From assembly GCA_002633005.1 (NCBI GenBank), contig NMRA01000339.1, positions 272,510 to 336,509 of the forward strand: a DNA stretch of 64,000 nt, given 5' to 3'. The notes under the pieces were generated by a model. That model was not told the DNA's origin. It ran no database searches and worked only from the letters and a program-made list of their open reading frames with translations. The position numbers and the translations under genes were made by a program. This document shows, piece by piece, positions 35,528 through 48,800 of the stretch (its first letter is position 1; each line of letters starts with the position of its first letter). The stretch is from Phoronis australis (Eukaryota; Phoronida; Phoronidae).

Positions 35528-35640
35528 TTGCGCGTGAGTGAACTTCAGTTTAATGGCCAACCATTCTCCAATTTGAAGTAATATGACTTGCCATATAACT
35601 GAGGCCCACACACGCGCACGTAGCTTACACCACCGAAGGG
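35528..35640 (-). other. Candidate 5' UTR exon of the ASB gene
   Basis: On the minus strand the sequence ends in cacgcgcaa|gtaagg at 35528, a strong donor. Joined to the acceptor at 35069, it contributes an upstream ATG frame that terminates in TGA three codons past the junction, overlapping the main start region. The right boundary (transcription start) is a guess. Confidence 0.4.
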
Positions 35641-37166
35641 AAATTCAAGTTGATTCTACTAAAGTACCCGACTTGTAATTATTTAGTTAGATGATGCCGG
35701 CAGTCAGTTGTTATGTAACCACCTATGTGCAAACATTTATAAACTCTATATAATTGTTTGTATTGTTGGGGCCAAACTCCCTGATCATCAAAAGTAGTCC
35801 CGTTGTCCTTGCCGAAAAAGTTCTTCACCACACAGTAGTCATAAATTGTAATGATGTGACCAAAGGTCTCAAAATCGCTGGAAATTGTGCCATATCATAC
35901 CTTATGGCAGTGATTATGAAAATGTTAATACAAGATATGCACCTCTTAGGCCTACTGTTTCTCATTTGGCTAAGAAGAATAAGAGGCGTACACCAAAATG
36001 AAATGTATTCATTCGAAAAGTGGTTCAGCTTACATGTAGTTATCACAACATTGCAAAAATATTAAACATTTGTGTTTCATACTGAACGCTAATTCAACAG
36101 GCGTGGGAAGNTTTCCATGGCCAAAGGCTGCAAGAAACGAACGTGAATGTGCAGTGAAAAACACCACACACAGGAGAGTCCAACTAAATACTGTCCGCCT
36201 TTGTGACTTATTCATCACATGATAATTTTTCATCTGATATAAGAAATTTCTTTTCTTTAAACAACTGTTTGGAATATATGCAAACAATATAAATCATGAC
36301 TACTGAACTTACTGTAAAACAAAGAGACGGGGAGCCGCCTCGCTCCTTCTTGAAATACAACCTTTGTATTAACGTCAGGTTCAAAGGAACTCGAGACTGT
36401 TATATTTTTTTGGTTTGATCTTAGACAGTGTACAGTACATGCGAGTCATTTGGGGCTTTACCTGCCCAAGAAAATACAGTTTCTCAATTTAAAGCTACAA
36501 CTGAATATAACCTTCAATTTCTCAAAGCCAAGCAAGAGTAAAACGCGTCGGTGTAACAAAACGCAAACGTTCCAAGATTCAGAGGTTGCATCTTCAACAG
36601 TTTGAAAGTCGGGATTTTCGAAACTGCGTAAAATTAAATTTTGCACATTCTTGAATAACCAGAAAGGCTTCGTTTGAGCTGACGCTGTGAATTCTGCTAC
36701 TGTCTATTTCGTACAGTTGTAAAGAAACAGAAATGTTTTTCAGAGTACTTTTTAAATCCCATTTTCACCCATCCACGGGTTTGATGGATCACTCGATATC
36801 AGATATATCAGCATTGGATGCGACTGCAATTATTATACTCTCGGCCGCCTGACAAATGTATGTTATATTTTTCGGAAATCACTAGTGCACATTTTATAAA
36901 ATTTAAGCCTTGGTCTCGTGAAATTTGATTTACTTTTGTATATTGTACCTGACTATGATTGAGAATTTGTTGTGTTCTTACAGATACGTGTAATTTGAAC
37001 AGTTGAAAATACTCCCTGTAGAATACTGGCACGTTTTTGGGTACACTCGATAATAGATTTCCAGCGAAAGAAGTAATTTAAATGAAATGAAAATTCTAAA
37101 TCTTTTAGGTTGGCCTAACAATGCAACACAACTAAGTGATCGAACTACTTTTTATTAATGTTTCAG

Positions 37167-37357
37167 TAACCAAAAATAAAAGTACCCGATATGACTGCAC
37201 CGAAAATAATGATATTTGCGTATTTCGGCAGCTGAATTATAGGTTGGGTATCTTAAAGAAAGTTTCTTGCAATAGAGGCGAAACTACACTGTACGAATGT
37301 CCAGATATCACCATGCGCATTACAGGCGAACCATGTGATCACACAAGCTTTCACTAG
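37167..37357 (+). pseudogene. Possible SRCR-like exon, degenerate or partial
   Basis: After a good acceptor (ttttattaatgtttcag) the frame reads ICVFRQLNYRLG, ILKKVSCNRGETTLYEC and GEPCDH. That is the order of the second half of a scavenger receptor cysteine-rich domain (VCRQLGY.G, I.LDDV.C.G.E..L..C, .C.H). The last Cys (..V.C) is not in frame: a stop follows after TSFH, and a Cys appears in another frame (SQKYC). No good donor precedes the stop. It is either a decayed domain or a terminal exon. Its link to the downstream receptor is only positional. Confidence 0.35.
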
Positions 37358-38309
37358 CCAGAAGTATTGCGTTACGGAACGGGTCCATGGCTTTGAGAAG
37401 CAACTTTCAACATGTATACACAATACATTAGATAACAGTGAAACATGGGTTCCAGCATAGACACAAGGGAAGAATTCGTCAACACAAAAATTGCAAAGCC
37501 CTACATTTATTCGTACGGCTTCACGCAGCTTCGTGGATATTACAAATGCTGTCGAAGCCAATAACATGCACATTGGTAGTCAACAGCTCATGAATATAAA
37601 GTAAATCATCTATGATACGCTTTAGCTGCATTGAATGAATTTATAAATGGTTTGCACATAAGTGCGCAGATGCACGCTGCTGTATACTTACTGGAAAACG
37701 CTCGACAAAATCATGGGAATCAACCAAAACGCGAGTTCGCAGCTGATGGTAATAGTCGCGACCTCGAGCAAGCCGCGGTGATAATATTATCTCTACACTG
37801 GAAGTACAGTGTAGCTGGCAAGAACCGAACGGCGCTGATTGCAGGCCGGAATGTTAAACCAATCTCAGTTATCAGACTATATATACATGTACATAGTCCA
37901 ACGTATGTATATAGTTGTAGCTGCATTCATTAGGTACGTGCTGTACTAGTATGTCCACGCAACAATGTCCCGGATGTAGCCTGGTAGTATGCAGTGCCAT
38001 ATGGAGCGTCCGTCAAAAAAGGTTGACAGTCAGAGATTTACGGTACTTTATAAATAAGTACCATTCGCGCTTGAGTGCGTTACAGAAGTTGATATCATAT
38101 CTTCCTACCACCAAGCGTTGGGGCTAATAACGGAACATAGTCCAGTCGACGAACTCCACAGGCATATGAGATCAAACTGGAAAGGAAACTACGAGAATAA
38201 AACAAGGTCTATAGAGCCAGTTAGACGGTTGTTTTGAGTCTATAGTGATCTCTGATAGGCAACCGTTAAAGGTCTGAATCTCGTCATTGGAGTCAGGCAT
38301 CGGTGTCAT

Positions 38310-38575
38310 GACAACCATAACCACACTCATCATCACCGTCGTCGTCATCATCATCATCAACATCGTTATCATCACATCATAACTTCATTATAACCGTCAT
38401 CATCATCATCACCATCATCATCAAGTCCGTCATCATCACCATCATCATCATCATAAAGATCACCATAACCATCATCGTCATCATAACCGTCATCATCGTA
38501 ATTGTCATCACCATCATCAGCCGATCATAAAAACTGTCATCATAACCGTCATCATCTTTTTCATGATAATTGTAG
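38310..38575. repeat. CAT/ATC microsatellite
   Basis: About 260 bp of interrupted catcatcatcac/gtcatcat triplets. They generate methionine-rich artefact frames on the minus strand. Confidence 0.9.
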
Positions 38576-39283
38576 TCGGTATGCCCAGTCGTGACAACAA
38601 TTGGCAGGTGCGATGTTTTAATTACATGCCTGCAGATTTCAAGCAACATTGGGCGTATTTCAGTTCTCGAAAATTAACATTTCCGTTTTTAAGAGGTCGT
38701 AATGTAGGCTATGTATGGTGAACAAAGGAAGATAACCCCAAAGGTGTAAAAGACATCCGAGAAAACGAAGGCATGCAATCTTCATCGCCAGTGGCCACAC
38801 TAGGACGACTTCGACCGCATGCACATGTGATGATTTTGTGTACACAGACGCGGATATTACGATTCAACATAGAAACAAAAGACAACAAATATATGGAAAC
38901 AATACAAGCTTTTGCTATCCCCAATCAGGCAATGCACTAGTTGTAAGGAAGCAGTAGAAACTCAGCCAGTTGTAATTTCTGTTTGGGCATGCTTGAATTT
39001 GAAAAGAAATGAAACTTGCCGAAAGGGTATTGCGAAATCGAGTGTCTGGCCTTTGTTGAAAAGTTCAAGCACTGAAGTAAGACCGGGCGCAACTTCTGCG
39101 ATGAATAAATAGGCGTCGATCGTTGGCACGGTGCAAACAATTCCCGATATTGGATTCGCCCTGAACTTTCAACTGCTCTCCGGTGTCAGCAAAACTTTTG
39201 ATGGGTGGTAATTATTCAAGGTTTAGATATGCAAACAATGTAACTGGTCTAACACAAGTAATCAGTCCTGTACCGACCCTGTT

Positions 39284-39526
39284 CATGCCCGCACGCAGCC
39301 TAAAATATAGGGGGCTCGAATTTTTGAAAATATGGACCTTTTACTAATAAAAATCGGGGGACTAAAAAAAGGGCGTTCAGAGCTATGAATTTGGCATTTG
39401 CGCACTTTTGTGGACTTTTGTGTCGTTTTCTCGGACTTTTTGTTTCTCTGGGGCGGACCTTTTTTTCCCACTTTGCCGAATGGGGGCTCGAACTGAACCT
39501 CCCCCCTCGCCCGGGGTGCGCGCATG
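39284..39526 (+). mobile_element. CATGCGCGC-ended MITE, copy 3
   Basis: A 243-bp element beginning CATGCCCGCACGCAGCC and ending GGTGCGCGCATG, with perfect 5-bp duplication ctgtt (39279-39283 and 39527-39531). The interior closely matches copy 1 (gggggctcgaatttttgaaaatatggaccttttacta region). Confidence 0.88.
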
Positions 39527-41923
39527 CTGTTACAAGCATTCTCAAATTGAACACCTTTCACAAAACCTGTTCTGGTTTTAACAGTCATCTTCACACGCGC
39601 ATTTCCTCTTTCGAGGCAACGTCATCGAATTCTAGTGTATTTGAAGTCTTGGGATACCAATGTTGGGTTGATTACTGATAATTCGCCGCGACAAGCAATT
39701 CAAAGGACCTGCAACAATAGCCACCTGTCACATTTATTCTAACAGTTCAGAAAGAAAAAGGATGACGGGCCATTTCTGTTTTACTGAGGGACCTAAATCA
39801 ATAGCTAGCTATTGAATGAGCGAATGCGTTCATTGCCCCTTTAACCTCTTAGTGTACATGTCAGGTACAGTGTTCGTCTGACGTACGCTTTTTCCTACGT
39901 CAGTTGAAGTCGTCATGTGGCCGCTAGCTGTCATATGCCACATAGAGGTAGCCCGTAAATATATGGATTGGTTGCAACATTTTAAATATCTTGCCAACAT
40001 TTTGCTTAAATGTTTTGCCAACATGGCCAAAAAATTTTCTCGACATTTAAAAAAATTATCAACATTTTATTTAAATGTTGCCAACAAATGTTCATATTAC
40101 CATGATTTTGGAGTATAAATCTGTGTTGAATTTCTTCCAATTCGGCATTTCATACAAAATTAAATGTACACATACTTTTACTGATGTAAATACTGTGCTC
40201 TTTAATTGCTTGTAACGGTTACTTTACTGGATCTCAATAGTTCGAATTAATCTCCACACAAATCTCCCTCAGTAATATGACATGCTTAGGTGGGTCAAGA
40301 CAGACTCCTCACACTGAAATGGGGCAGCATCAAGTAGGCCCGGCCCCTCATGTTTTTGAACTTATTTCCAAGCTGCACCCTACTCTTAAATTAATGTGAC
40401 CAAAGAGATCAAACTGTCGCCTTTAGCAAAACGACAAGAATCATTCAATGGATGTTCGGCATGTACAGTACATGTATTCATCGCCTGTAAGGAGTTTTGT
40501 TTGCGGAAGACAGGGTCACAGAAATACATATCAACAGTACAAAGGGTTTATTGTGACTCTTAATTCATGACTTGTGTGAAACCCAGGCCTCTCGGTGGTC
40601 TGTGTGAGACCCGTCCCTCTCTTGGTGGATTACGCCGTGTTTGCGTTGTAATGACGGCCAGTTTGTTTTGTGCCACTGAGTATTTACACGTTTTATTGAC
40701 GAAGGCATACGACGTTACTTGTAACTGCACTTAAAGGAAGACAGGGTAAAGGTATTGTGAAAGTAAAGCTAAAATTTAACATAGATTAAGCCAACTACAG
40801 ACTCGTGGACAGGCGTCAAGAATCGACATTACCTTTGCGCTATGAAGGTAAAACTGACAATGATCACGATAGGTTGATTACTGGCTCTTCAGTGACAACG
40901 TTTCCTTTCTCCGAAAGCGTTACATGAAAACAACGAGCCTTGCCAACTGAAAAGATTAACCCTAGTGATAAGTACAGGCCTGTTCAGAGAAAAAACTCTA
41001 GTTCTTTTTATCTTTAGTAACTGCATGTTTGGTGAAACAGATAGACGAAAAGAATGATAGTCGTACAGTGATAGATAAAAGCCAACCATAAGTCTGTTGT
41101 ATTCTAGAGCAGCGAAGCAAACAACGTTGTGCGATTTTTCAGTTACGGTGTATCATATAATCTTGTCTTTCACGTTTATAACTTGATTTCACAGGGCGAG
41201 AACTCTCGGCGACACAGGCGCAAGGGCTTGGTTTAGTAAAGGTACGAATTTTTTAATCTAAGTTAAGTCAACTTTCAAGGCTATAGACCTACTCGTGTCA
41301 TGTTTTAGGGGCAGTAATCGCCGTCGGCTGTGCTTAAAATATATCCGAAGTGTGTTCGTGGGAATTACAGCAAAACAATAAAATCGGCACAGACCTTTGC
41401 TTAAAATAAGGTCAAAGATATTTCTAGAAATTATACATTTGTTGGAAACATGCCTCCGAATGACTTGGACATAAAGGACTAATTCACAGTGCGCTCTTTG
41501 ACAAAGCGACGACATAGGTGTTTACTAGGCCTACGTAGAATTACTACAAGTTCACAAATTATAGAGCTGTAAGTCATTCCTTTTCATTAACTGCTGCAAA
41601 CCAATAAAAGTGAGTCTGTCTGAATTGTCCAATCTTGCTATTCTGTGAGTCCACACAGTATGCATGCACGTTGCAAGCACATCGTCGTACATTCTTCCGT
41701 TTCCGAATTGTCTCTAGTATGTTTTGCCGTGTAACAATAGTTCTTACCTGACAACGTTTAGCGTTGGTCTTTGTATGGACAATAATAGTATGGGGTTTTG
41801 TATCGAATGCTTTCCCGTTGCCCTACGCTTGCGTGAGTGGACGGAATACCACGCTATACTATCAGCTAAAGGAACCTATTTTCATCCGTCAACTATATTT
41901 GAGTCTTTAAATTTCTATTTCAG

Positions 41924-42024
41924 AAATGGACGGACTGATCCAGTAAAGTACTGCAAAAAACCCATGGACACAGCAGTTAGGACGTTAATCATTATCAGCA
42001 CGGCATGCGTGTTGGGTCCAGAAG
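41924..42024 (+). other. Candidate ectodomain exon (FN3-like end)
   Basis: Bounded by acceptor tttctatttcag and donor gaag|gtagag. The frame reads KKPMDTAVRTLIIISTACVL, then GPE, resembling the last strands of a fibronectin type III domain, and ends in phase 1, as the exon at 42808 requires. It is short, and alternatives exist (for example 41718-41832 ends in the same phase), so this remains a candidate. Confidence 0.25.
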
Positions 42025-42807
42025 GTAGAGAAGCTGCCGCAATACATATGTATATTGAATGCACTGATTGAATAGCAAAACACGTATTACTGTACTTATC
42101 ACTGGCTTGAGGACGAACGTCTTAAGAATTGAAAAATGGGTCAGACTCAGTTTTTGCTTTTTATAAGGTTGACACTTCACAATATTTAAGAATTAAATAA
42201 TTTAATTTGGGGTATACAGAACTGGAAACAAACTTAAGTAATTCGATGACCCGAAATGTTTGTGAGAAAAGAACGGTTCAAACTTAACGAGGTGTTTCAA
42301 TGAATCTTGCCAGCTGAGAGACATTTCGCAAACTTAAGCACAAAAACTTGATTCGAGTTCTTCATCAATCTTCAAATGCCGTTGTGATGTACAAAAGAAT
42401 TATCATGTATGTTTTACTGTCGATGCGTAAGAGCGAAAGAACACGGAAACTGACGAATACCGTGTATTGAATACTTTATAGCACATTTTAAACCTTGTTT
42501 TCGAGCAAACAATTTAATTACTTCAAGGTATGTTCGAAGCGCTTCTGCTAATTTTGCGAAAACATACCTTTTTACACATGTCCTCGTGTTATTTGTTTGC
42601 TTGTACAATGCTTTATTTATTCACTTATTCATTCATTATATTAATTTTGTATGTATTGATTGGTTTTGTACTTGTACCTTGTTCTTATTAATCATCCTTA
42701 TTAGTTTGTATCCCTGTCCGTATCTATCATTCCTTGTTCAATCGATGTTAAATCAACCGAATCAACCTATTAACCTACAAATCAATCAATTAATCAATCG
42801 GTTTCAG

Positions 42808-45800
42808 TATCTCTTACGGACAGACCTGGGTCCAACACCCAACACCAAGCTGCGGTCGCACTACGCTCTACAACATCAACTCTTGTGTCGTCAGAGGGCG
42901 TGAACATCCCGGAGAATGTATCATCAGGATACTACAGAAAGCAGACGTCCAAAAGCGCAACAACCAGTTACGTCACAGGGAAACCTTACTGGAATTCGAC
43001 ATCATTTGTTTCTCCATCGATCGACAGTGTGCATTCACGAACTAATAACTCCATTTTCCCATCAGCAAATCTCAAGGGCTCGACGGAAAGCGTCCAGTCG
43101 CCACTGGATTCCTTTTTCACCAATGCCAAATCCACTACAAGCCTTGGATCTGCCGTGAGTTCGTCGCCTTTTCAAATGTCAAGAAGTATAAATACCCACC
43201 ATGAGATTACAGTTTCCGCTATTACACCATCAGATACTGAAGCACTTTCCTTGCATATCTTGCCATCAAGCATTGCAGCTGATTCCATTTCACCAGCGGT
43301 TCCGAAGGTGTCAACTGTAGCAAGTTCAACCGAAGCTATCGCTTTACCAATTTCACCATCTACTCACGGAACAAGCATCCTTATTTTTAAGACAGAAACA
43401 AGGACAGTGTCACCTAAGGCTCCACAACAAGGTGAGATTTGTGTTCGCTATTTCACATGCCTAGAGCAGATACAAATGTTATTCAAAACTGTTAGCGTCA
43501 TGATGTGCTTCAGATGGGATGCATTACGCACAGACCTTCGTACACAGATTCGTAAACTCTCCTACGACAATTAAAGATTTAAATTCGTAATACAATGAGA
43601 TATCATCACTTTGGTTATTTTTCCAAGGCTGTACATTTCTCTGTTTTGTTTTATTTATAGGTCCAACAAAGCACCCTGGATTCTGGGAGCAGTCTGTCGT
43701 ATGGTGGTGCATTTGTGTATTACTCAGCGTCATCATGTTCACGGCGGCCACGCTGATCTATTTCAGGTATGATGGAGACTTTCAGTAACTCGTGTTTCAG
43801 TTTGTTGGAGTTTGAATGGTTTGGCAACGTGGCTGAATCCTGCTTACACACTAACGTTGATTCTCTACCCCACTACCACACGTGCATTTTGCCGCAACTG
43901 TGAGAATATACAAAATAGTGTTGGTTCCTCATCTTTTAAAGTAACAATAAATGTTGAAAAATAAAAATGAGTTGCGTTCAACATTTTTCATGAAGTAAAA
44001 CTGAGAACCACAAAGGGGTCAAACAGCACTAAACATCCATCATTTCAAGCGATTCTCTAGATCAATATGCAGACACCCCAGGCAAAGATGAAAGGTGTTA
44101 GGGTTGTGAGGTTGACAAGTGTCGCCATATACTCCTCCAGAAACCAAATTTCACCAAGGAACCCCCAATGGGTCGCTACATATTTTCCAGGACTGCTTTT
44201 GATGAAGAATGAATCATTCAAAATTAAAACAATCGATGAGGGTGCTAGGAAATTTAATCTGTTCAGTGTATCTCCAACATGCACATTTACTTCTGTTGTA
44301 TTTTAACAAGAAACGGCTGGTTTCTAGATATCATCTCTAAAAACATTTTAGCAAAGACTGTTAACGTAAACTAAAGAGGGCCCCCAGGATAAGCTTGACT
44401 TTGAAACTTTTGACCTCTCAAATACCAGAGAGATGAGTTTTGTTGAAGCCTGTCACAGTTATCGCTACCCTCTGACACGGCGCCCTCTATACCTTCGTAG
44501 CACTTTGGAGAGTGTAAGTAATAGCCGGACAAATGGGTATGACTGTTCAGAAACAGAAATGGGCAAACATTGTGCTGGGTTTGGAGAATCTATGCGAAAT
44601 TCAGTGGCAGATCTACGATTTCAGTAAGGGGGGGGGGGGGGTNAGATCCGCCTCTGAAATTGGTTGCGCTACCTATAGGCGTATTCCCGTCACTATAGAT
44701 ATCATCGAAAACGCTTGGCTAGGAAATTCTCGATTAAACTAATATCGCTTAAAATTTGTCGAAAAGTCGATTCCTGAGTTTGCACTTCTGGTATCTATGT
44801 AGCATCTGCACGCGCGTACCCTGGACTGTCAAATTCGCCTATAAACTTGAACGTCCTACCGCCAAATCTTACAGTTTTACGTAGAGCGGTAAACATTTTT
44901 CGTCACCATCCAAAAGTGCAACTAATGATTTTGATAACATGTATCACCTCCACTGCACTGCAAATATACTGTTAACGTACTGCTGTTCACTGCCAGCACC
45001 CGTGGCGGTGTTACGGCAAACTATTCAGTGTTTCTGACAGCACTCACATATGGCACGTAAATATATTCCATCTAAATGCAATTATTACAGATTAAACATT
45101 GTTTCGTTTTCAGAGACTCCTGGATGACTTTTGACTTACGTGGCAGTTACATGAGGATAAAACGCAATTATAGACGCAGGATTAGAGAGACGGCACGGAG
45201 GGTCGTAACGCGAGCGAATACGCCGCCTATCGCAAAGTCTGTTTTTCTGGAAGAGTATAATATTCGCAAGTCAAAGGGTCAGTTGGAAATTGAACACGAG
45301 GTAAGACAACCGTTTCGTAGTTTTCCGTCAGATTAAAAATGGCAGATTTATTGCCCAATGCTGAAAACTCAGGAAAAATTCAAATGTTTTCGGAAATGTT
45401 TAAAAGGTTGCAGTGTATACCAGGTAAATTGAAGCTTGCAAGTTCATTTACATGTACGTTAATTTGCTTCAGATAATTCAGATGAGACTTGGACGTTTAG
45501 AAAAGAAGTCAACTTCTACCGGTAAGTGTTGAACTCAATCTGCATATGCATACAGTATAGAGGCCATTTTGCTGTGATAAATAATATTCAGTGAAATATG
45601 ATCAATGTAAGTGGTGATTGGTGTGAATAATTATCAAATCTGTAGAGGGTTATGTTTTGAACGTTATCGTAGTAACACCAAATACATCTGTTGACTAAAA
45701 CACGGAAGACAGGGTTCCCATTGAAAGCAGTGACAACTGATGAGGCTACCCTCATTGTAAATATTACAATAATAAATAACTGAATTTAAATGAAAGCGTC

Positions 45801-48800
45801 TACTAAGTGAACTGCACTATTGTGTTGTGTATAAGTTCAGCAGTATTCATACACCTATTATTTCAGAGGTATAATTTCCATAAGCTGGTTTTGTCTGATT
45901 GTCTTACTTCAAAATTTTGGTGCAGTTGCTAAGCAATAAAATTTAGCCACTAAGATCTTGTTTGCCGTGATGCCAATAATGGTCACTGAGCAGAAAGGCG
46001 ATAGCTCTGACCTGTCCATCAATCTAATAATTCCAGTCAATCAGGTCAGTCAACGACAGCCATCTTTGTCCTTATACACTGGTTGCGAACGAAGGCGCTA
46101 ATTAAGACGGCTTTACAGTGCATTATGGGAATTGCAATTGCAGAGATTCAGATAACGAACCAGGAAAAAGGTCTTGTGACTGTTGTAGCAGACATCAGGA
46201 TCAGAAGAAGAATAACGTACATTTATAAATGAATCATATACTATTATCGACGGAGAAAGAAATTTCCTTTCATCACAAATGTTTCTTTAATAGCATATGA
46301 TGTGAATTAGCAACTATACATGAAATCTATGGGGAACATGGCCTTGCCGATGACCTACGACAGTTACATAAGACCACCAGTGGACACCATAGAAATCATT
46401 TAATGAAGTCAAATTGCGTAGATGTAGTTTTCTCGTCATCATTTGGGATAACAAAAACATTATCGGAGCGTCTAATCTTGTAAATGTAAAACCTGACTAC
46501 TGCACCCACGGTGTCTGTTTACTATGCCGACCATTGGCGTGCCAATGGGCTAGCGTTGTCTACGAACGCTGGGCTCAAAGGCTTTGTCTCATGGATTTTC
46601 CGCTATCCTTGTAACTGTCTTGCCCTTCCCTATGGCTCATTTTGGTAACGCGGCTTTTGCATAGAAACAGTCTCATTGAAATATAATCAGAATACATCAG
46701 TCGAAAGTTGGTCTTCCGCTATTTCGAGACATAACCTTTTAATTTTTCCCTAGGACTCCAAGGTTGTTAAATCTTAAAAATAAAATTCACATTTAGTTCA
46801 CATTACTACCACGAACCATAATCTCTGTTTCAGCCGACACCAGCGCCTCTAGTGACACCACGTCTCTCAGCATGTGTGGTACGAACACCTTCTCTCAAAA
46901 ACGTGACGTCAGGCGGGGTAACATTAGAGGAGTTTTCATTGACGTAGGTTAAACTCGCCGAAGCTGCCCAAAATACATCCTCTTTAATTTCAAAGTTAAG
47001 ACTCCGCTAGTTTTTATGCTATGCAAAACACTTCACGATCTCTTACCAAAGTAAAAAACGATTCGTTGCCCCAGAGAAGTAATTATGGTAACCTTATCAG
47101 TCTCCACAAGGCACTTACCAGCACAAAGAAGCCTTACTGTGCACAATTTTATTGCCAAAACCTGTCGTGCGTGAGAAGTGTACGTGTGTGGTTGTTGTTC
47201 AACTTCCCAGGTTGTTCATGCATGGTTAAGTGTTCCTGTGGTGCGTGATAAGTGTAGGGTTCTGCTCCGTGGTAGTATATGTTACGCAGCCCTTAAAGGT
47301 AATGGTTCGATTACATCTGTGTCAATGTCACAGATGAACTACACACGTGTATGTACTATTCTGCGAATTGTTGTTACCACTGAAGCATATATATAGATTA
47401 TTACATGACGAAGTCGTTATCCCCCGTTATCTAGAGCCCGAGTGGATTTTGAAGAATTATGATAAAATCGCGTCATTATCCAAAGTTGCACACTAATTCG
47501 ATCCATGTTCTCAGTCGTTATCCCCCGTTATCTAGAGCCCTCGTGGATTTTTTCGGGCGATAATTCTCCAAAATCCACTCGCGATTTTATCATGACGCAC
47601 GCAAAATTCCATTGTACACCCGCGCCCCGGAGATTGAGGCCATACATTGAACCTTTCAACGACAATTAGGCCTTGATATTTGGCCAATCCTGCCGATTGT
47701 CCAGATGGCTAGCATGATCGAGCAATTTTTCATTTGTCCAGCAGACAGTAGCGTTTGGTCATTTTTGCCGCCGACACCGGAAAGGTCTTCCGATAATCTC
47801 CCGATGATCGCCCGACTGCCGGCAATTAAGACAGTTTTTCTAACAAAAACTCATCGGATCGGCGTCAGAAACTTTGTGCGACCTAGTTATTTCAGAGGAT
47901 GGAAACGATTCTATGTCCGCGTTTCAAAATTCCAGCTATACCCTCACCCCTGTCCCGCACATGCAAACACCAAGCCTGCGGTAAAAGTTCCATATCGCGC
48001 CACTTAACTCCACGAATTTGTTTCCAGTAATGGAGTTTGGTCCCCTGGTACGAAGTATTTTCGGCGCATGTACGAAGTTCACGGGCCCGGCTATGATGGA
48101 ATTTACACCGCCGGTTTGATGTTTGCTGATCCGGGACTGGGGTACGGGGGATTGATACTGGAATGTTAGAGATCCATCCATGAAATCGTTCAAACCCGAC
48201 CTCATGGTACCCAGAAAAAAGTAAAGTGTTTACCCCCGATTAAGCCATCTAAATGAAAAGTTTCAACTGAAATAGTAAAATAGTCATACTTTGAAAATAT
48301 GCATTTATTTATTTTCTACTGCTTTCTGTCCCCGCGTTTTACTTAATGTCATGTTATATTTTATTTTCTTGCGTCGACCTTGGGTGCCAAATTTTCTAAA
48401 GCAAATCTGAACTCTATTAGTTTTGTTTTGTAGGGGTATAATACAAAAGAAAAATTCTTGCCAATAACAGAAGTCAAAGCCACTACTCACAGAGATTTCT
48501 GGAAGACTGTGTGGGACTGCAACATTCAAGCCATCGTCTTGTTAAGAGACTGTTCATACATGGGAGAGGTTTGCCATTTTAAACGTAATTGCATTTCACT
48601 GGCACCACTTTCATCTTCCTTTGGCTATTGTAAAAATGACATACATGTACATGTATACTTGACAGCACTATTATCTTCCAAATACAACGAGTTGTGTATT
48701 CTTACGGCTCTTTACTGTGAAAGGTGTTGTTTTACTTTCTGAAGTTCATAATATGTACACTTACAAATTGTGGTGCCTTGACATATAGGCTATATACACG

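Larger units (their letters stand above)
35641..42807. other. Intergenic or upstream region of the receptor phosphatase-like gene
   Basis: There is no convincing complete gene. It contains an assembly gap (N at 36111), a possible SRCR-like exon (37167), a CAT microsatellite (38310), a CATGCGCGC MITE (39284), a cluster of short aacattt repeats (about 39975-40095), a possible FN3-like exon (41924) and an aatc-rich tract (about 42735-42800). Ectodomain exons of the gene starting at 42808 should lie here or further upstream, since its first visible exon begins mid-protein. Confidence 0.4.

Noticed and set aside
35754-36065. 103-residue plus-strand frame upstream of the receptor gene
   Set aside because: Hydrophobic but with no recognisable domain, no clear splice sites, and near an assembly gap.
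38310-38575. CRISPR-like array
   Set aside because: Simple triplet repeat without spacers; eukaryotic context.
38172-38649. Methionine-rich minus-strand frames
   Set aside because: CAT microsatellite read in a methionine frame.
47705-48205. Overlapping 100- and 89-residue frames on opposite strands
   Set aside because: No family signature; GC-rich intronic stretch without exon-like boundaries in phase with the receptor gene.
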